Shown here piece by piece: positions 39,228 through 47,596 of a DNA stretch of 64,000 nt (positions are counted from its first letter, which is position 1; each line of letters starts with the position of its first letter). The stretch comes from Lacimicrobium alkaliphilum (GTDB taxonomy: Bacteria; Pseudomonadota; Gammaproteobacteria; Enterobacterales; Alteromonadaceae). The stretch lies in assembly GCF_002591895.1 (NCBI RefSeq), contig NZ_NISX01000015.1, positions 53,866-117,865 of the forward strand, in the 5' to 3' direction. The position numbers were made by a program, and so were the translations under genes. The notes beneath the pieces are model-generated. The model was not told the origin of the DNA. It searched no databases and saw only the letters and a list, made by a program, of their open reading frames with translations.

Positions 39228-40118
39228 TTAGTGTTTTGTAAGACCGTTTGCAGAAACCAGTTCCAGGAAATCCTCGGCACTGGTTTTACTTAAACTGAAT
39301 GTCGGGAAGGAATACTCAGCTGCAAGCTCCAGCATTGGCTGACGTAAAGATTCATCACCATAAATAACGGCCTCGTGGCTGGCGGGATGTCTTACATCAC
39401 GAAAGCCGGCAAGGCGTGACAGAGCGCTGAGTTGTTCATCAATATCAAAATGTGGCTGGTAACAAATATGTACCTTGAAAGAACCCAGGTGTTTATTGAG
39501 CATCAGCTCTGTGGTGGTAAAATCCTGTACTTTGCCGTCTTCAATCCACAGAATATGCGACGCGTTCTCAACCTCCGAAGGGGTATGGGAGGCCATGACA
39601 ATAGTAATATCCGGATTGTCCTGGTAGTGACTGATAACGTGCAGAAACTGTTCGTAGAAGTGTTTGTCCAGACCGGTTCCCGGTTCATCAAGGATGAGCG
39701 TGCTGGGCTTGTGAGCTAATGCAACGTAAAGATCCACCCGTTGTTTCTGTCCCCGTGACAAACGACCGTATTTTTTATGGGCAAGGTCTTTAAGCATGAA
39801 GCTGTCATACAGATCGCAGTCCCCCTGGCGATAGAGCGTTGAATGCAACTTGACAACATCACTGACCAATATTTCCGGATTGTAGGTGGCATTTTGCAGC
39901 TGTACACCGAGTTTACGCTTATCACAATGCAAACTAATTTTTCCTCCTGCGGTCTTTCGCAGGCCCAGAATGCTCTCCAATAGCGTTGTTTTGCCGGAGC
40001 CATTACCGCCAACCAATGCAATCTGGCAGCCTTTAAACAGACTCAGTTCAGGAATGTCCAGCAAGGTGTCGTTACTGTGCGTGACTACAAGTTGTTGGAT
40101 TGTCATCAGCTTTTCCAT
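39228..40118 (-). CDS. ABC transporter ATP-binding protein (with the ABC-2 permease)
   Basis: 296 residues. Walker A GGNGSGKTTL at about 36-45, Q loop VQLQNATYNPEI, signature LSRGQKQRVDLYVAL and Walker B TLILDEPGTGLD. The C-terminal 90 residues form a regulatory domain like that of drug- and bacteriocin-type exporters. GAGGAGG lies ideally upstream of the ATG. The ATPase and permease follow the modification genes, as in sagGHI-like export modules. Confidence 0.92.
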   Translation of the reverse strand: MEKLMTIQQLVVTHSNDTLLDIPELSLFKGCQIALVGGNGSGKTTLLESILGLRKTAGGKISLHCDKRKLGVQLQNATYNPEILVSDVVKLHSTLYRQGDCDLYDSFMLKDLAHKKYGRLSRGQKQRVDLYVALAHKPSTLILDEPGTGLDKHFYEQFLHVISHYQDNPDITIVMASHTPSEVENASHILWIEDGKVQDFTTTELMLNKHLGSFKVHICYQPHFDIDEQLSALSRLAGFRDVRHPASHEAVIYGDESLRQPMLELAAEYSFPTFSLSKTSAEDFLELVSANGLTKH

Positions 40119-40119
40119 T

Positions 40120-41487
40120 TTATGCCTCCTCTTGATAGCGAGCGATCAACAGGCGAATGCACTGGCCAAATTCAGTGTCTTCAGACGCTTTAGTGAAGAA
40201 GCTTTTCGCCAGATTTTTATCGCCACCTTGTGCTTCAGGTGTGTCATGCAGACTCTTGGCTTTCATCAGATTCAGCTCGCCATCATTGGGGTAGCAATGC
40301 AGGCCTTGATCAAAACGTTGATTAATCTGTGTTGCCAGTTCCTGGATTTCGATATAAGACGCTGCGGTGCTCATTTTTAAGCACGCAATAATGATGGTAA
40401 TACTGAAGGTTGTGGCGTCTTCATTATCTTGCTGCTCAAGATAGCGTGCTGCCAGGGCAAGCACTGTGGCTCTGTCCTGATCAGTGCTGTTCTGGCAATA
40501 ACAGGTGCGGCTAAACAAGCCTCTGATTAGAGCGAGCTGCTGTGGCAAAGTCAGCGTGTTGGCGCGCTGCATCAGTGTATTAACGTGATCATCTATCTCG
40601 TTCAGCCTGCCACTGAAGTAATACTCGTTCAGCAATTTGGCGGCCTGTTCCACACAACGATCAGCATGGCGAGAATGGGTCACGTCAGACCTATCAAGTT
40701 GGCTGATCTCGACGCCGAAGAAGCTTTCGATCGCTTTATGTACAGAGGTGTTGGCGGTAACCAAGTGATAATCACAGTAAAACTGATACACCATGCTGGT
40801 ACTGGTCTGCCGGGCCAGCCAGTGAATTAGCGCGGCACCTTGCTGATAGCAATGATTAACCTTTTGTGGGGGTAAATCCTGAAATGCGGAAATCCCCGTG
40901 TTCTGCAGCAAGGATAAGATTTCAATGGCCGACAATTCAGTCACGCCAGGCTGATCCGCGATTTCACTTTCAGCATAATGAGCAAGGGATTCATCCAGAA
41001 AATGGTGCCCTGTTGCGGCAATCGCATGGGTTAGTTCGTGGGTGAGAATATGGCGCTGAAAATGTGTCGGATGTGCGAATAACACACCGACGCCATTGAT
41101 GATCCTGACCATATAAGGGGGCAAGTCAGGCTGTTCAAGAAGTGCCACTAATATTAGCGGTTGCTCTGCCTGAAAGTGAGCCGAGGTTTGCTCAGCACAT
41201 TGTTTAAGTAGTGCCAATTGGTCAGCGTCAAGTTTTATGGCCTCGCCTGTCAGCCAGAAACCTTCACTCTGGTGACAGCCACAGATCCCCTGAGCCACCT
41301 CTGACAATAGTGCAGTAGCTTCTCCACCACCAACAACAGGAATAATCCGTTTCAGTGCACTGAGACTGTTGTGATACTCACCACGACTGGCGTTGCCGCA
41401 TATTTCCATGAGCACGTCTGCAATGGCCAGCCCTGGTTGGGGCGTCATTGGCGGTGGAGTTAAAGTCTGGGTTGGCTGGGAGATCAT
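40120..41487 (-). CDS. Gluzincin-type metalloprotease, putative leader peptidase
   Basis: 455 residues, no signal peptide. HELTH at residues 150-154 is followed by exactly 18 residues and then Glu173, the HExxH-x18-E zinc signature of gluzincins (M1 / peptidase-MA-like). The C-terminal half (about 230-455) is helical and TPR-like. I know of no named TOMM family for it. The start ATG at 41487 overlaps the SagB-like stop (ATGA) with GGGAG upstream. In SagA-like systems a CAAX-type protease is proposed to remove the leader; none is present here, so this cytosolic protease is the best candidate for that job (inference). Confidence 0.75.
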   Translation of the reverse strand: MISQPTQTLTPPPMTPQPGLAIADVLMEICGNASRGEYHNSLSALKRIIPVVGGGEATALLSEVAQGICGCHQSEGFWLTGEAIKLDADQLALLKQCAEQTSAHFQAEQPLILVALLEQPDLPPYMVRIINGVGVLFAHPTHFQRHILTHELTHAIAATGHHFLDESLAHYAESEIADQPGVTELSAIEILSLLQNTGISAFQDLPPQKVNHCYQQGAALIHWLARQTSTSMVYQFYCDYHLVTANTSVHKAIESFFGVEISQLDRSDVTHSRHADRCVEQAAKLLNEYYFSGRLNEIDDHVNTLMQRANTLTLPQQLALIRGLFSRTCYCQNSTDQDRATVLALAARYLEQQDNEDATTFSITIIIACLKMSTAASYIEIQELATQINQRFDQGLHCYPNDGELNLMKAKSLHDTPEAQGGDKNLAKSFFTKASEDTEFGQCIRLLIARYQEEA

Positions 41488-42311
41488 GATTTGTCTCCCA
41501 ACCACAGGAAGTTGGTGACCACTTCCTCGACGCCATCAATACCGATCAGATCATGAATTTCATCATCGTAGTAGCTACCCCAGAACAGATTGCCAATCCC
41601 TGCGGCTGTCGCTGCAAGTGACAAATGTTGCCCCACGATCCCTGATTCAATCAGCGCAAAACGGTAGCCGAGCGATTCATACTTGACCGTACTGCGCGGC
41701 AGGACAGCCGTCATTACGATGGCGTATGAAGCAAGGTTAGTACAGATATTGTCGTGATCACCGAGCATCAATCGCAGTGACTCTTTACTTGGCAAACTGC
41801 TGACCCGGGCAAGGTTTTGCAAATCAAAATCATAGTGGTATACGCCCTGCTCAATATCATCACTGTTAATCGCAAGGACGTAGACCTCGACCGGATAAAG
41901 GCCACCTGGACTGGGGTAGGAACGCATGGCCATAGGGACTTCTTCGAACTCCGCAGAAAAGCCCCGACGTGTTACCCGCAACGCGTTAAGAATATTGGCG
42001 AGCGATTGAGCACCGATGTCTTTACCACTAAAACTGCGGCAGGAGCTGCGATTCTGAAAGACGTCGTCCAACGCCATCTCTAAATGTTGTGGTTGCGGAA
42101 GTTCGGTAATCGGGCAAGTCTGGTACAACTTCTTATTGCGGCTGGCCTCCAATACACAGCGAGGGTCATACAAATATGCACCAATTCGAAGGTCGCGCTT
42201 GAGGGCGGTTGAATACATGACCTTCGATGACTCGTGAAAGAGTTCAAGCAGGCCGGATTCAGCAGGCTCAAGGCCAATGTTTGTCATATGTTGTTGATAT
42301 TCTGAGTTCAT
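41484..42311 (-). CDS. SagB-type thiazole/oxazole dehydrogenase (FMN nitroreductase fold)
   Basis: 275 residues. FMN-dependent enzyme oxidising azolines to azoles. Family motifs: RSSCRSFSGKDIG (FMN phosphate), the YPSPGGLYPVEVYV block and YRFALIESGIVGQHLSLAATAAGIG near the C-terminus. AGGAAA precedes the ATG at 42311. It lies directly after the cyclodehydratase genes, the B component of the usual BCD set. Its presence implies that the mature product carries aromatic thiazoles and oxazoles rather than only azolines. Confidence 0.93.
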   Translation of the reverse strand: MNSEYQQHMTNIGLEPAESGLLELFHESSKVMYSTALKRDLRIGAYLYDPRCVLEASRNKKLYQTCPITELPQPQHLEMALDDVFQNRSSCRSFSGKDIGAQSLANILNALRVTRRGFSAEFEEVPMAMRSYPSPGGLYPVEVYVLAINSDDIEQGVYHYDFDLQNLARVSSLPSKESLRLMLGDHDNICTNLASYAIVMTAVLPRSTVKYESLGYRFALIESGIVGQHLSLAATAAGIGNLFWGSYYDDEIHDLIGIDGVEEVVTNFLWLGDKS

Positions 42312-42320
42312 AATTGTTTC

Positions 42321-43637
42321 CTATGGAAACGCATGCAGCGTCGTATTGAATTTTTCCGGAGACGGGTACCCCATGTTTTCTGTGAACTGGCGCAAGCGCC
42401 TGGGATCCAGGTGTTGGTTTCCATGACCGCAATACAGAGGTTGCAGACCGGGGATCACGACTTTCACCACAGTGAAACCCAGTGACGCGATATCATCAGT
42501 GGTCAGATCGACGGCAAACACTTCGTATCCGTGGGTCTTTAATACGTCAACCATACTCTGCAGCTCGGCTTTATCTGCAAAGCCGTCACTGAGAAAGTCC
42601 CCGGCGCTGACGTCAAAAGGAACGGCCGGTTTCAGATTTGTCATAAATTGCAGGTCTTTATGGCGTGTAGGGTCCAGATAGTAAGCAACATGATCTGCAA
42701 ATGAGCGGACCTGTTCCGGATTGTCTAAAGGCTCCTGCCAGCGGTTGATGTCCAGCACCCAGTTAAAGGTATGGAAAGATTCCACTACCGCTTTTTCCAG
42801 TGCTAGCCCCGCTTTTGAATGGCAGCTGGTGCCTGTTGAAAAGCCGAATTTGTCACCGGATTTGAGGACCGACATCACAGCTGGAAAGCCAAATTCTGAG
42901 GTGATATTACTGATGCTGTAGTCAATGTTTGGTTGACTAAGAGCGCGTTGGAAATTCTTAGGCAACGTATCCCAGATCGCCGTCAGATCAATCTCTGGCG
43001 CAGAAATCCCATTAAGGAAATGACACGAGAATGCATCTCTTTCCAGAATCTCCCTGATCCCGGAGCAAATCGCTGCTGTCATCGTTGGGCCGGCGGCAAG
43101 TCCAGTACTGTAGCCATTATCCAATGCTTCGTGTGGATATTGAGAGATGTAATTCAGGTAAGCAAAGCGTGCCGGAATATGGGCTTCTGTTCCCTTGCTA
43201 AGGTTATATCCTTTCACCCAGCCATAAGGGTTCTCTTCTGAAAACCTTGTATATGGAAAATTATCCGAGGCATACTGCCAGTCGGCAAACAGGATCATAT
43301 CTCTGGGATCGAGCTTTTCTCCCTCAAGTTCGTTAAAGGTGGCGTAGTAAAGGTTATCGGTATCAACAACCGAACTGGCGTACCGTTCCACTGCCTCACC
43401 CAGGGTTGACCAAAGCGCTGACTCTCGGTCCAGGCCGGCACCTGATGCTTGCCGATTGTCATTTTCACCAAGCGACAGATGGCGGGTATGTTCAGATACC
43501 CTGATCGGATCCTGGTACTCTGCCACGGCCACATAAATATCGGGTTCCGTGGCCTGAATCTGAACTTCGCTCACATAGGTTAACAAACCGAAGTTGGGCG
43601 CAACGACCCGGGACAATGTTTCATTTAGCTGGTCCAT
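42321..43637 (-). CDS. YcaO-domain azoline cyclodehydratase
   Basis: 438 residues. ATP-dependent enzyme that phosphorylates the peptide backbone amide to form thiazolines and oxazolines from Cys, Ser and Thr. ATP/Mg motifs include GLDRESALWSTLGEAVERYAS and SGIREILERDAF. The C-terminus ends in TLHAFP rather than a full PxPxP, a modest departure from the catalytic C-terminal motif of many azoline-forming YcaO proteins. GAGGAG lies 6 bases before the ATG. It works with the E1-like protein encoded just upstream (15-base gap). Confidence 0.93.
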   Translation of the reverse strand: MDQLNETLSRVVAPNFGLLTYVSEVQIQATEPDIYVAVAEYQDPIRVSEHTRHLSLGENDNRQASGAGLDRESALWSTLGEAVERYASSVVDTDNLYYATFNELEGEKLDPRDMILFADWQYASDNFPYTRFSEENPYGWVKGYNLSKGTEAHIPARFAYLNYISQYPHEALDNGYSTGLAAGPTMTAAICSGIREILERDAFSCHFLNGISAPEIDLTAIWDTLPKNFQRALSQPNIDYSISNITSEFGFPAVMSVLKSGDKFGFSTGTSCHSKAGLALEKAVVESFHTFNWVLDINRWQEPLDNPEQVRSFADHVAYYLDPTRHKDLQFMTNLKPAVPFDVSAGDFLSDGFADKAELQSMVDVLKTHGYEVFAVDLTTDDIASLGFTVVKVVIPGLQPLYCGHGNQHLDPRRLRQFTENMGYPSPEKFNTTLHAFP

Positions 43638-43651
43638 GTTCCACTCCTCTG

Positions 43652-44608
43652 TTAGCTGTTAAGGTCGCGAATGGCGCGAATCGGATCAGAGGTTTTCTTA
43701 CGCCCACAGACATCGCAGCGCGGTACCTTCAATACTTCACCCACTTTCTTCTCAGCCTTTATGACGTCCCAGGATTCAACTTCATTTGGCTTGATGAGGT
43801 GGAACATGCCGCAGCCGACGATGGACAGATAGCGGCTGACCGCAAATCCGATTAGATTTTTCATAGGCGTGTCGAGCTTGGGGATATGACTGCGCTGAAT
43901 GGTGCCGGTCAGTCCGCCATCTAATTCAGCCAGGTAGTTGGTGGACGCTCTGCGCCGAATAGTGAGACACTCATAACAGGCTGATTCACCAGGGATATAA
44001 AGAGGCCCGATGGTGAACATATCGTCGGCCCACTGGACGGGTAGCATTGCCACTTTGTCCTTTACCGCTTGCTTGTTCTGTTCACGAAGTAACTTCTGAT
44101 CACCGGTTGTGGTGCACACAATACGAAGTGAACGGGTGTCGCTCTCCGGGGTTTGTGAAATTAAATAGGTTTCTACTTCTGCAGCGGTGCTGGCGACTAC
44201 CGTTTTAATGTCCCCCTCTCCTACGACCTCAAGCTGATTGAAGTAAGGGAAAGCAAGACCAGATCGCAATGCTTTGCTGGCATTAATATTAAAATCAATC
44301 ACATTTTTGAAGACACCAGGTAAAGGGGACTGGTGAGACTGATTGGTTTCAACAATGATCGAGTACTCGTTCAGAGTGCTCAATGCCGAGTCGACGATTT
44401 CCCGATCTATTTTCTGGCTTTGTGCCCACGTAACAGTGGCTTCATAGCTGTGCGGCTGGCTTAATTTTTCAAGGATCAGGCGTACTTCATTGGCACGTTC
44501 TTCAAGAGTAATATTCTGGCCGTCAGGCACACGTATTTGTAAATGTTCATTATCGAACTGAAGCCATGAAATGGCAGGGTGGACAATTAATTGGTTTTCT
44601 TCACGCAT
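43652..44608 (-). CDS. TOMM leader-peptide-binding E1/ThiF-like protein (C component)
   Basis: 318 residues from the ATG at 44608, preceded by GGAGAG; a longer frame start is inside the intergenic region and unlikely. N-terminal part resembles the winged-helix RiPP recognition element that binds the leader (about 1-85), followed by a degenerate ThiF/E1-like domain. Two Cys pairs, CYEC and CDVC, form the structural zinc site of this family. It has no ATP-binding GxGxxG of true E1 enzymes. It delivers the precursor to the YcaO protein. First enzyme gene after the precursor, 65 bases downstream of its stop. Confidence 0.88.
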   Translation of the reverse strand: MREENQLIVHPAISWLQFDNEHLQIRVPDGQNITLEERANEVRLILEKLSQPHSYEATVTWAQSQKIDREIVDSALSTLNEYSIIVETNQSHQSPLPGVFKNVIDFNINASKALRSGLAFPYFNQLEVVGEGDIKTVVASTAAEVETYLISQTPESDTRSLRIVCTTTGDQKLLREQNKQAVKDKVAMLPVQWADDMFTIGPLYIPGESACYECLTIRRRASTNYLAELDGGLTGTIQRSHIPKLDTPMKNLIGFAVSRYLSIVGCGMFHLIKPNEVESWDVIKAEKKVGEVLKVPRCDVCGRKKTSDPIRAIRDLNS

Positions 44609-44673
44609 GGTAACTCTCCGGTTTGGCAGTAGAATGAGAGCTATCGAATGATAGCTCTCGCTCAGCAACTACT

Positions 44674-44826
44674 TTATTTGAGCTGCTGTTGGCAGCAGCA
44701 ACAGCAAGTCGATGAAGTAGAAGAACAGCGGCCAGCTTTAATCGCCAAACCGAATGAGCTCACACCACGGGTGCGATCATTGGATACGTAGAAGTTTAAT
44801 TTTTTATTTGCTTTTACGTTATTCAT
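44674..44826 (-). CDS. TOMM precursor peptide (Cys/Ser/Thr-rich core)
   Basis: 50 residues. GGAAA lies 5 bases before the ATG. Residues 1-32 form a Lys/Asn-rich leader containing FGLAI (25-29), an F-x-x-x-branched motif like the one needed in SagA. Residues 34-45 read CSSTSSTCCCCC, so twelve consecutive positions are all cyclizable; the tail is QQQLK. This resembles the Cys-rich core of streptolysin S (SagA). The gene lies first in the operon, directly before the E1-like, YcaO and SagB genes, which makes its role as substrate nearly certain. Cleavage after the Ala-Gly at 31-32 is a guess. Confidence 0.92.
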   Translation of the reverse strand: MNNVKANKKLNFYVSNDRTRGVSSFGLAIKAGRCSSTSSTCCCCCQQQLK

Positions 44827-44898
44827 CTGTATTTCCTTTTTGTTTATTGATTTAAAAAAACAGATCCAAATAGAATGATTCGGGCCTGCATATTCACC

Positions 44899-44904
44899 AT
44901 ATTA
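44899..44904 (-). promoter_or_regulatory. Putative -10 element of the precursor promoter
   Basis: TAATAT on the minus strand, 73 bases before the precursor start. No good -35 hexamer lies 17 bases upstream, as expected for an activator-dependent promoter. The proximal LytTR-like repeat ends at about -44 relative to it. Confidence 0.4.
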
Positions 44905-44935
44905 AAAAGGAATCTGAAGTTATCGCGGGTCGTGC

Positions 44936-44965
44936 GAACCGACACAAAAATGCCGTGAACCGACA
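44936..44965 (-). promoter_or_regulatory. Candidate LytTR operator: two 9-bp direct repeats, 12-bp spacer
   Basis: GAACCGACA occurs at 44936-44944 and again at 44957-44965 (TGTCGGTTC on the minus strand), identical copies 21 bp apart, two helical turns. The similarity extends to GTG(CG)AACCGACA(CA)AAAATG on both copies. LytTR regulators such as AgrA and ComE bind such paired repeats with a GTT core, which is present (CGGTTC). The site lies about 110-140 bases upstream of the precursor start, and the only LytTR gene in the window is at the cluster end. Confidence 0.65.
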
Positions 44966-45167
44966 AAAATGGCCTTTGGGTTAAAGGGGCGGAATCTTAT
45001 GAGCTGCCTTTTTGGCACTCCAACGGGTAACTTATCTGATGTGCTTCACAGTTGTGCGGTGCAGATACAAGGTCGAAGCGACGATCCGATAGCAGGTTGT
45101 TGTTTATCCCTGCAAGGGCCTGAGATAAGCTGTTCAGATAACAACACTAAAATACCCGGAGATAAAA

Positions 45168-47528
45168 ATGAGAGGAATACTAGTCTGGTTGTGCCTGTGT
45201 ATTAGCCCCATGCTGCTGGCAACGGAAATGTCAGATTTTACTCAACAGATGCAGCATCATCAGGGCTATTTCGATTTCTACTACCACAGCGAAGAAGACA
45301 AAGTCTTTCTGGTGGTGGATAAGTTCGAGACACCCTTTATTTTTCAGAGCAGCCTGCCCAGAGGCATCGGCTCTAATGATATTGGCCTGGACAGAGGCCA
45401 GCAAGGGGATACGCGACTGGTGCAGTTTGAGCAATACGGCAACAAAGTATTACTCAAGCAACTGAACACCTATTATCGCGCCGACTCCGATAACAGTGCC
45501 GAGCAGCAAAGTGTTGACGAAGCCTTTGCCAGCTCGGTGATTGCCGGTCTGCCGGTGGTGGCCAGCACAGAGGATAAAGTGCTGGTGGACTATACGGAAT
45601 TTCTGCTGTCGGATATTCACAATGTCAGTGAGCGTCTGGAGGCGACAGAGCAGGGTAGCTTTAAAGCGGACGCCAAACGCAGCGGTGTTCATCTGGCACG
45701 GAGTAAGGGTTTTCCCCGTAATACCGAGCTGGAATCGCTGGTGACCTTCGCCGGAAGCAAAGCCGGAGACTATGTTAAGCAGGTGACACCTGAACCCGCT
45801 GCGGTGTCGGTGCATCTGCATCACTCACTGATCGCTCTGCCTGAAGAAGGTTATCAATCCAGGCCTTTCCACCCTTACTCGGGTTACTGGAAGGTGGAGT
45901 TTATGGATTACGCCGCCGCCATTGACGAGCCGATGGTGAAACGATTGCTGCCCCGGCACCGACTGGTTAAAAAAGATCCCGCTGCAGATGTCAGTGAAGC
46001 CGTTGAACCCATAGTGTTTTATCTGGACCCCGGTGTGCCTGAGCCGGTGCGTACCGCCCTGTATGAAGGTGCCATGTGGTGGGATACAGGCTTTGAACGT
46101 ATAGGTTATAAGAATGCCTTTCAGGTCAGGCCGTTACCCGAAGATGCCGACCCCATGGATGTGCGTTACAACGTGATTCAGTGGGTACACAGAGCGACCC
46201 GTGGCTGGTCTTATGGGCGTTCGATTACCGATCCGCGTACTGGTGAGATCATCAAAGGCCATGTGACCCTGGGCTCGTTGCGGGTGCGTCAGGACTTCCT
46301 GATCGCCAACGGCCTCACCAGTCCTTTTGATGAAAATGCCGATACCAGTGAGCAGCAGGCCATGGCGCTGGCCCGTATTCGTCAGTTATCCGCCCATGAA
46401 GTGGGTCATACCCTGGGAATCATTCATAATTTTGCTGCCAGCGCCAATGGCCGCGCTTCGGTAATGGATTACCCCCATCCGCTGGCAGAAATTAAAAACG
46501 GCAAAGTGGTACTGAACAACGCTTACCGCGAGGGCTTAGGTGAATGGGATCTGTATGCCATTGAAATGGGTTATGCAAATTTCGCAGATGACCACAAAGC
46601 CATGGCCGAACTGGCTGCTAAGGCCAAGGCGCAGGGGCTTGAATATATGGCTGATCGCGATGCCCGTCCTGCAGGTGGCGCCAGCACCATAGGTCACCTT
46701 TGGGACAATGGCCAGGATCCCGTTGCCGAGCTGAAGCGATTATCTGAAGTACGCAGGCTGGCGCTGCAGAACTTTGGTCTGGACAGCATTGCCGATAAGC
46801 AGGCGTTGTCGTCACTGCATGAAGCGCTGGTGCCCATTTATCTGTTACATCGTTATCAGGTGGAAGCAGTAGCTAAACAGATTGGTGGTGTGCATTACGA
46901 ATATGAACTTAAAGGGGAGCACAGCCAGCCCAAAGGGGTGAGGCCGGTATCTGCAGATAAACAGCAGGCGGCACTGAGTGCATTGCTGGAGACCATCAGC
47001 GCAGAATATCTGGCCTTGCCCGTGTCGCTGTTGGAGCTGATTACGCCCAAAATTTATGGTGATCAGGAAGGTCGTGAGAGCTTCAAAGCCCGCACCGGGC
47101 TGACCTTTGATCCGATCTCGGCTGCCGAAGCGGCTGCGAATAACACTCTGAACCTGCTACTCCACCCTCAACGACTCAATCGTGTGGCTCAGCAACAGTC
47201 ATTAGGAGGGATTCATGGCTTGTATTCCAGATTATTGGAAAGCACCTTTAAGGCTACGCCTCAACATGGGTATCAACGACAAGTCCACAACCGGGTTCTG
47301 CATGTAATGCTGTACAGGTGGGTAGATGCGTTATCACAAACAGAACTGGCGCCTGAAGTACGTGCCGATATGTACGCGGCTCTGTCGGACCTGGAAGACT
47401 GGCTGGATGACAACGATGACAGTAACCAGCACAAGTACCTGCAGAAACAGATTGAAAACTATCTGGATAAAGGAGAGTGGGCGCCGTTGTTTAAACCTTT
47501 GCCGTTACCACCGGGATCACCCATATAG
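45168..47528 (+). CDS. Secreted zinc-dependent metalloprotease (DUF5117/M10-like)
   Basis: 786 residues. Signal peptide to about residue 19. A DUF5117-type region (about 30-250) precedes a metzincin catalytic core with HEVGHTLGIIHN (HExxHxxGxxH) and the Met-turn region ASVMDYPHP. The C-terminal third (about 480-786) is helical. GGAG lies 6 bases before the ATG. It is divergent from the TOMM precursor and may share its intergenic region, but it is a common Alteromonadales gene and need not belong to the cluster. Confidence 0.88.
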   Translation: MRGILVWLCLCISPMLLATEMSDFTQQMQHHQGYFDFYYHSEEDKVFLVVDKFETPFIFQSSLPRGIGSNDIGLDRGQQGDTRLVQFEQYGNKVLLKQLNTYYRADSDNSAEQQSVDEAFASSVIAGLPVVASTEDKVLVDYTEFLLSDIHNVSERLEATEQGSFKADAKRSGVHLARSKGFPRNTELESLVTFAGSKAGDYVKQVTPEPAAVSVHLHHSLIALPEEGYQSRPFHPYSGYWKVEFMDYAAAIDEPMVKRLLPRHRLVKKDPAADVSEAVEPIVFYLDPGVPEPVRTALYEGAMWWDTGFERIGYKNAFQVRPLPEDADPMDVRYNVIQWVHRATRGWSYGRSITDPRTGEIIKGHVTLGSLRVRQDFLIANGLTSPFDENADTSEQQAMALARIRQLSAHEVGHTLGIIHNFAASANGRASVMDYPHPLAEIKNGKVVLNNAYREGLGEWDLYAIEMGYANFADDHKAMAELAAKAKAQGLEYMADRDARPAGGASTIGHLWDNGQDPVAELKRLSEVRRLALQNFGLDSIADKQALSSLHEALVPIYLLHRYQVEAVAKQIGGVHYEYELKGEHSQPKGVRPVSADKQQAALSALLETISAEYLALPVSLLELITPKIYGDQEGRESFKARTGLTFDPISAAEAAANNTLNLLLHPQRLNRVAQQQSLGGIHGLYSRLLESTFKATPQHGYQRQVHNRVLHVMLYRWVDALSQTELAPEVRADMYAALSDLEDWLDDNDDSNQHKYLQKQIENYLDKGEWAPLFKPLPLPPGSPI

Positions 47529-47546
47529 CGTCCGGCCTGGCGCAGA

Positions 47547-47573
47547 TAAAAAAAACGCCAGCATGGCTGGCGT
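47547..47573 (-). terminator. Rho-independent terminator of the PEP-CTERM gene
   Basis: Perfect 9-bp stem AACGCCAGC/GCTGGCGTT with a 3-base loop, followed on the minus strand by eight T. It sits between two convergent genes and probably serves both. Confidence 0.85.
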
Positions 47574-47596
47574 TATAGCTTGCAGGTTTTTGTTAA

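Noticed and set aside
44969..45205. Plus-strand 78-codon open frame between the TOMM precursor and the metalloprotease
   Set aside because: Overlaps the metalloprotease start in another frame, has no ribosome binding site and covers the promoter region; not Cys/Ser/Thr-core-like.
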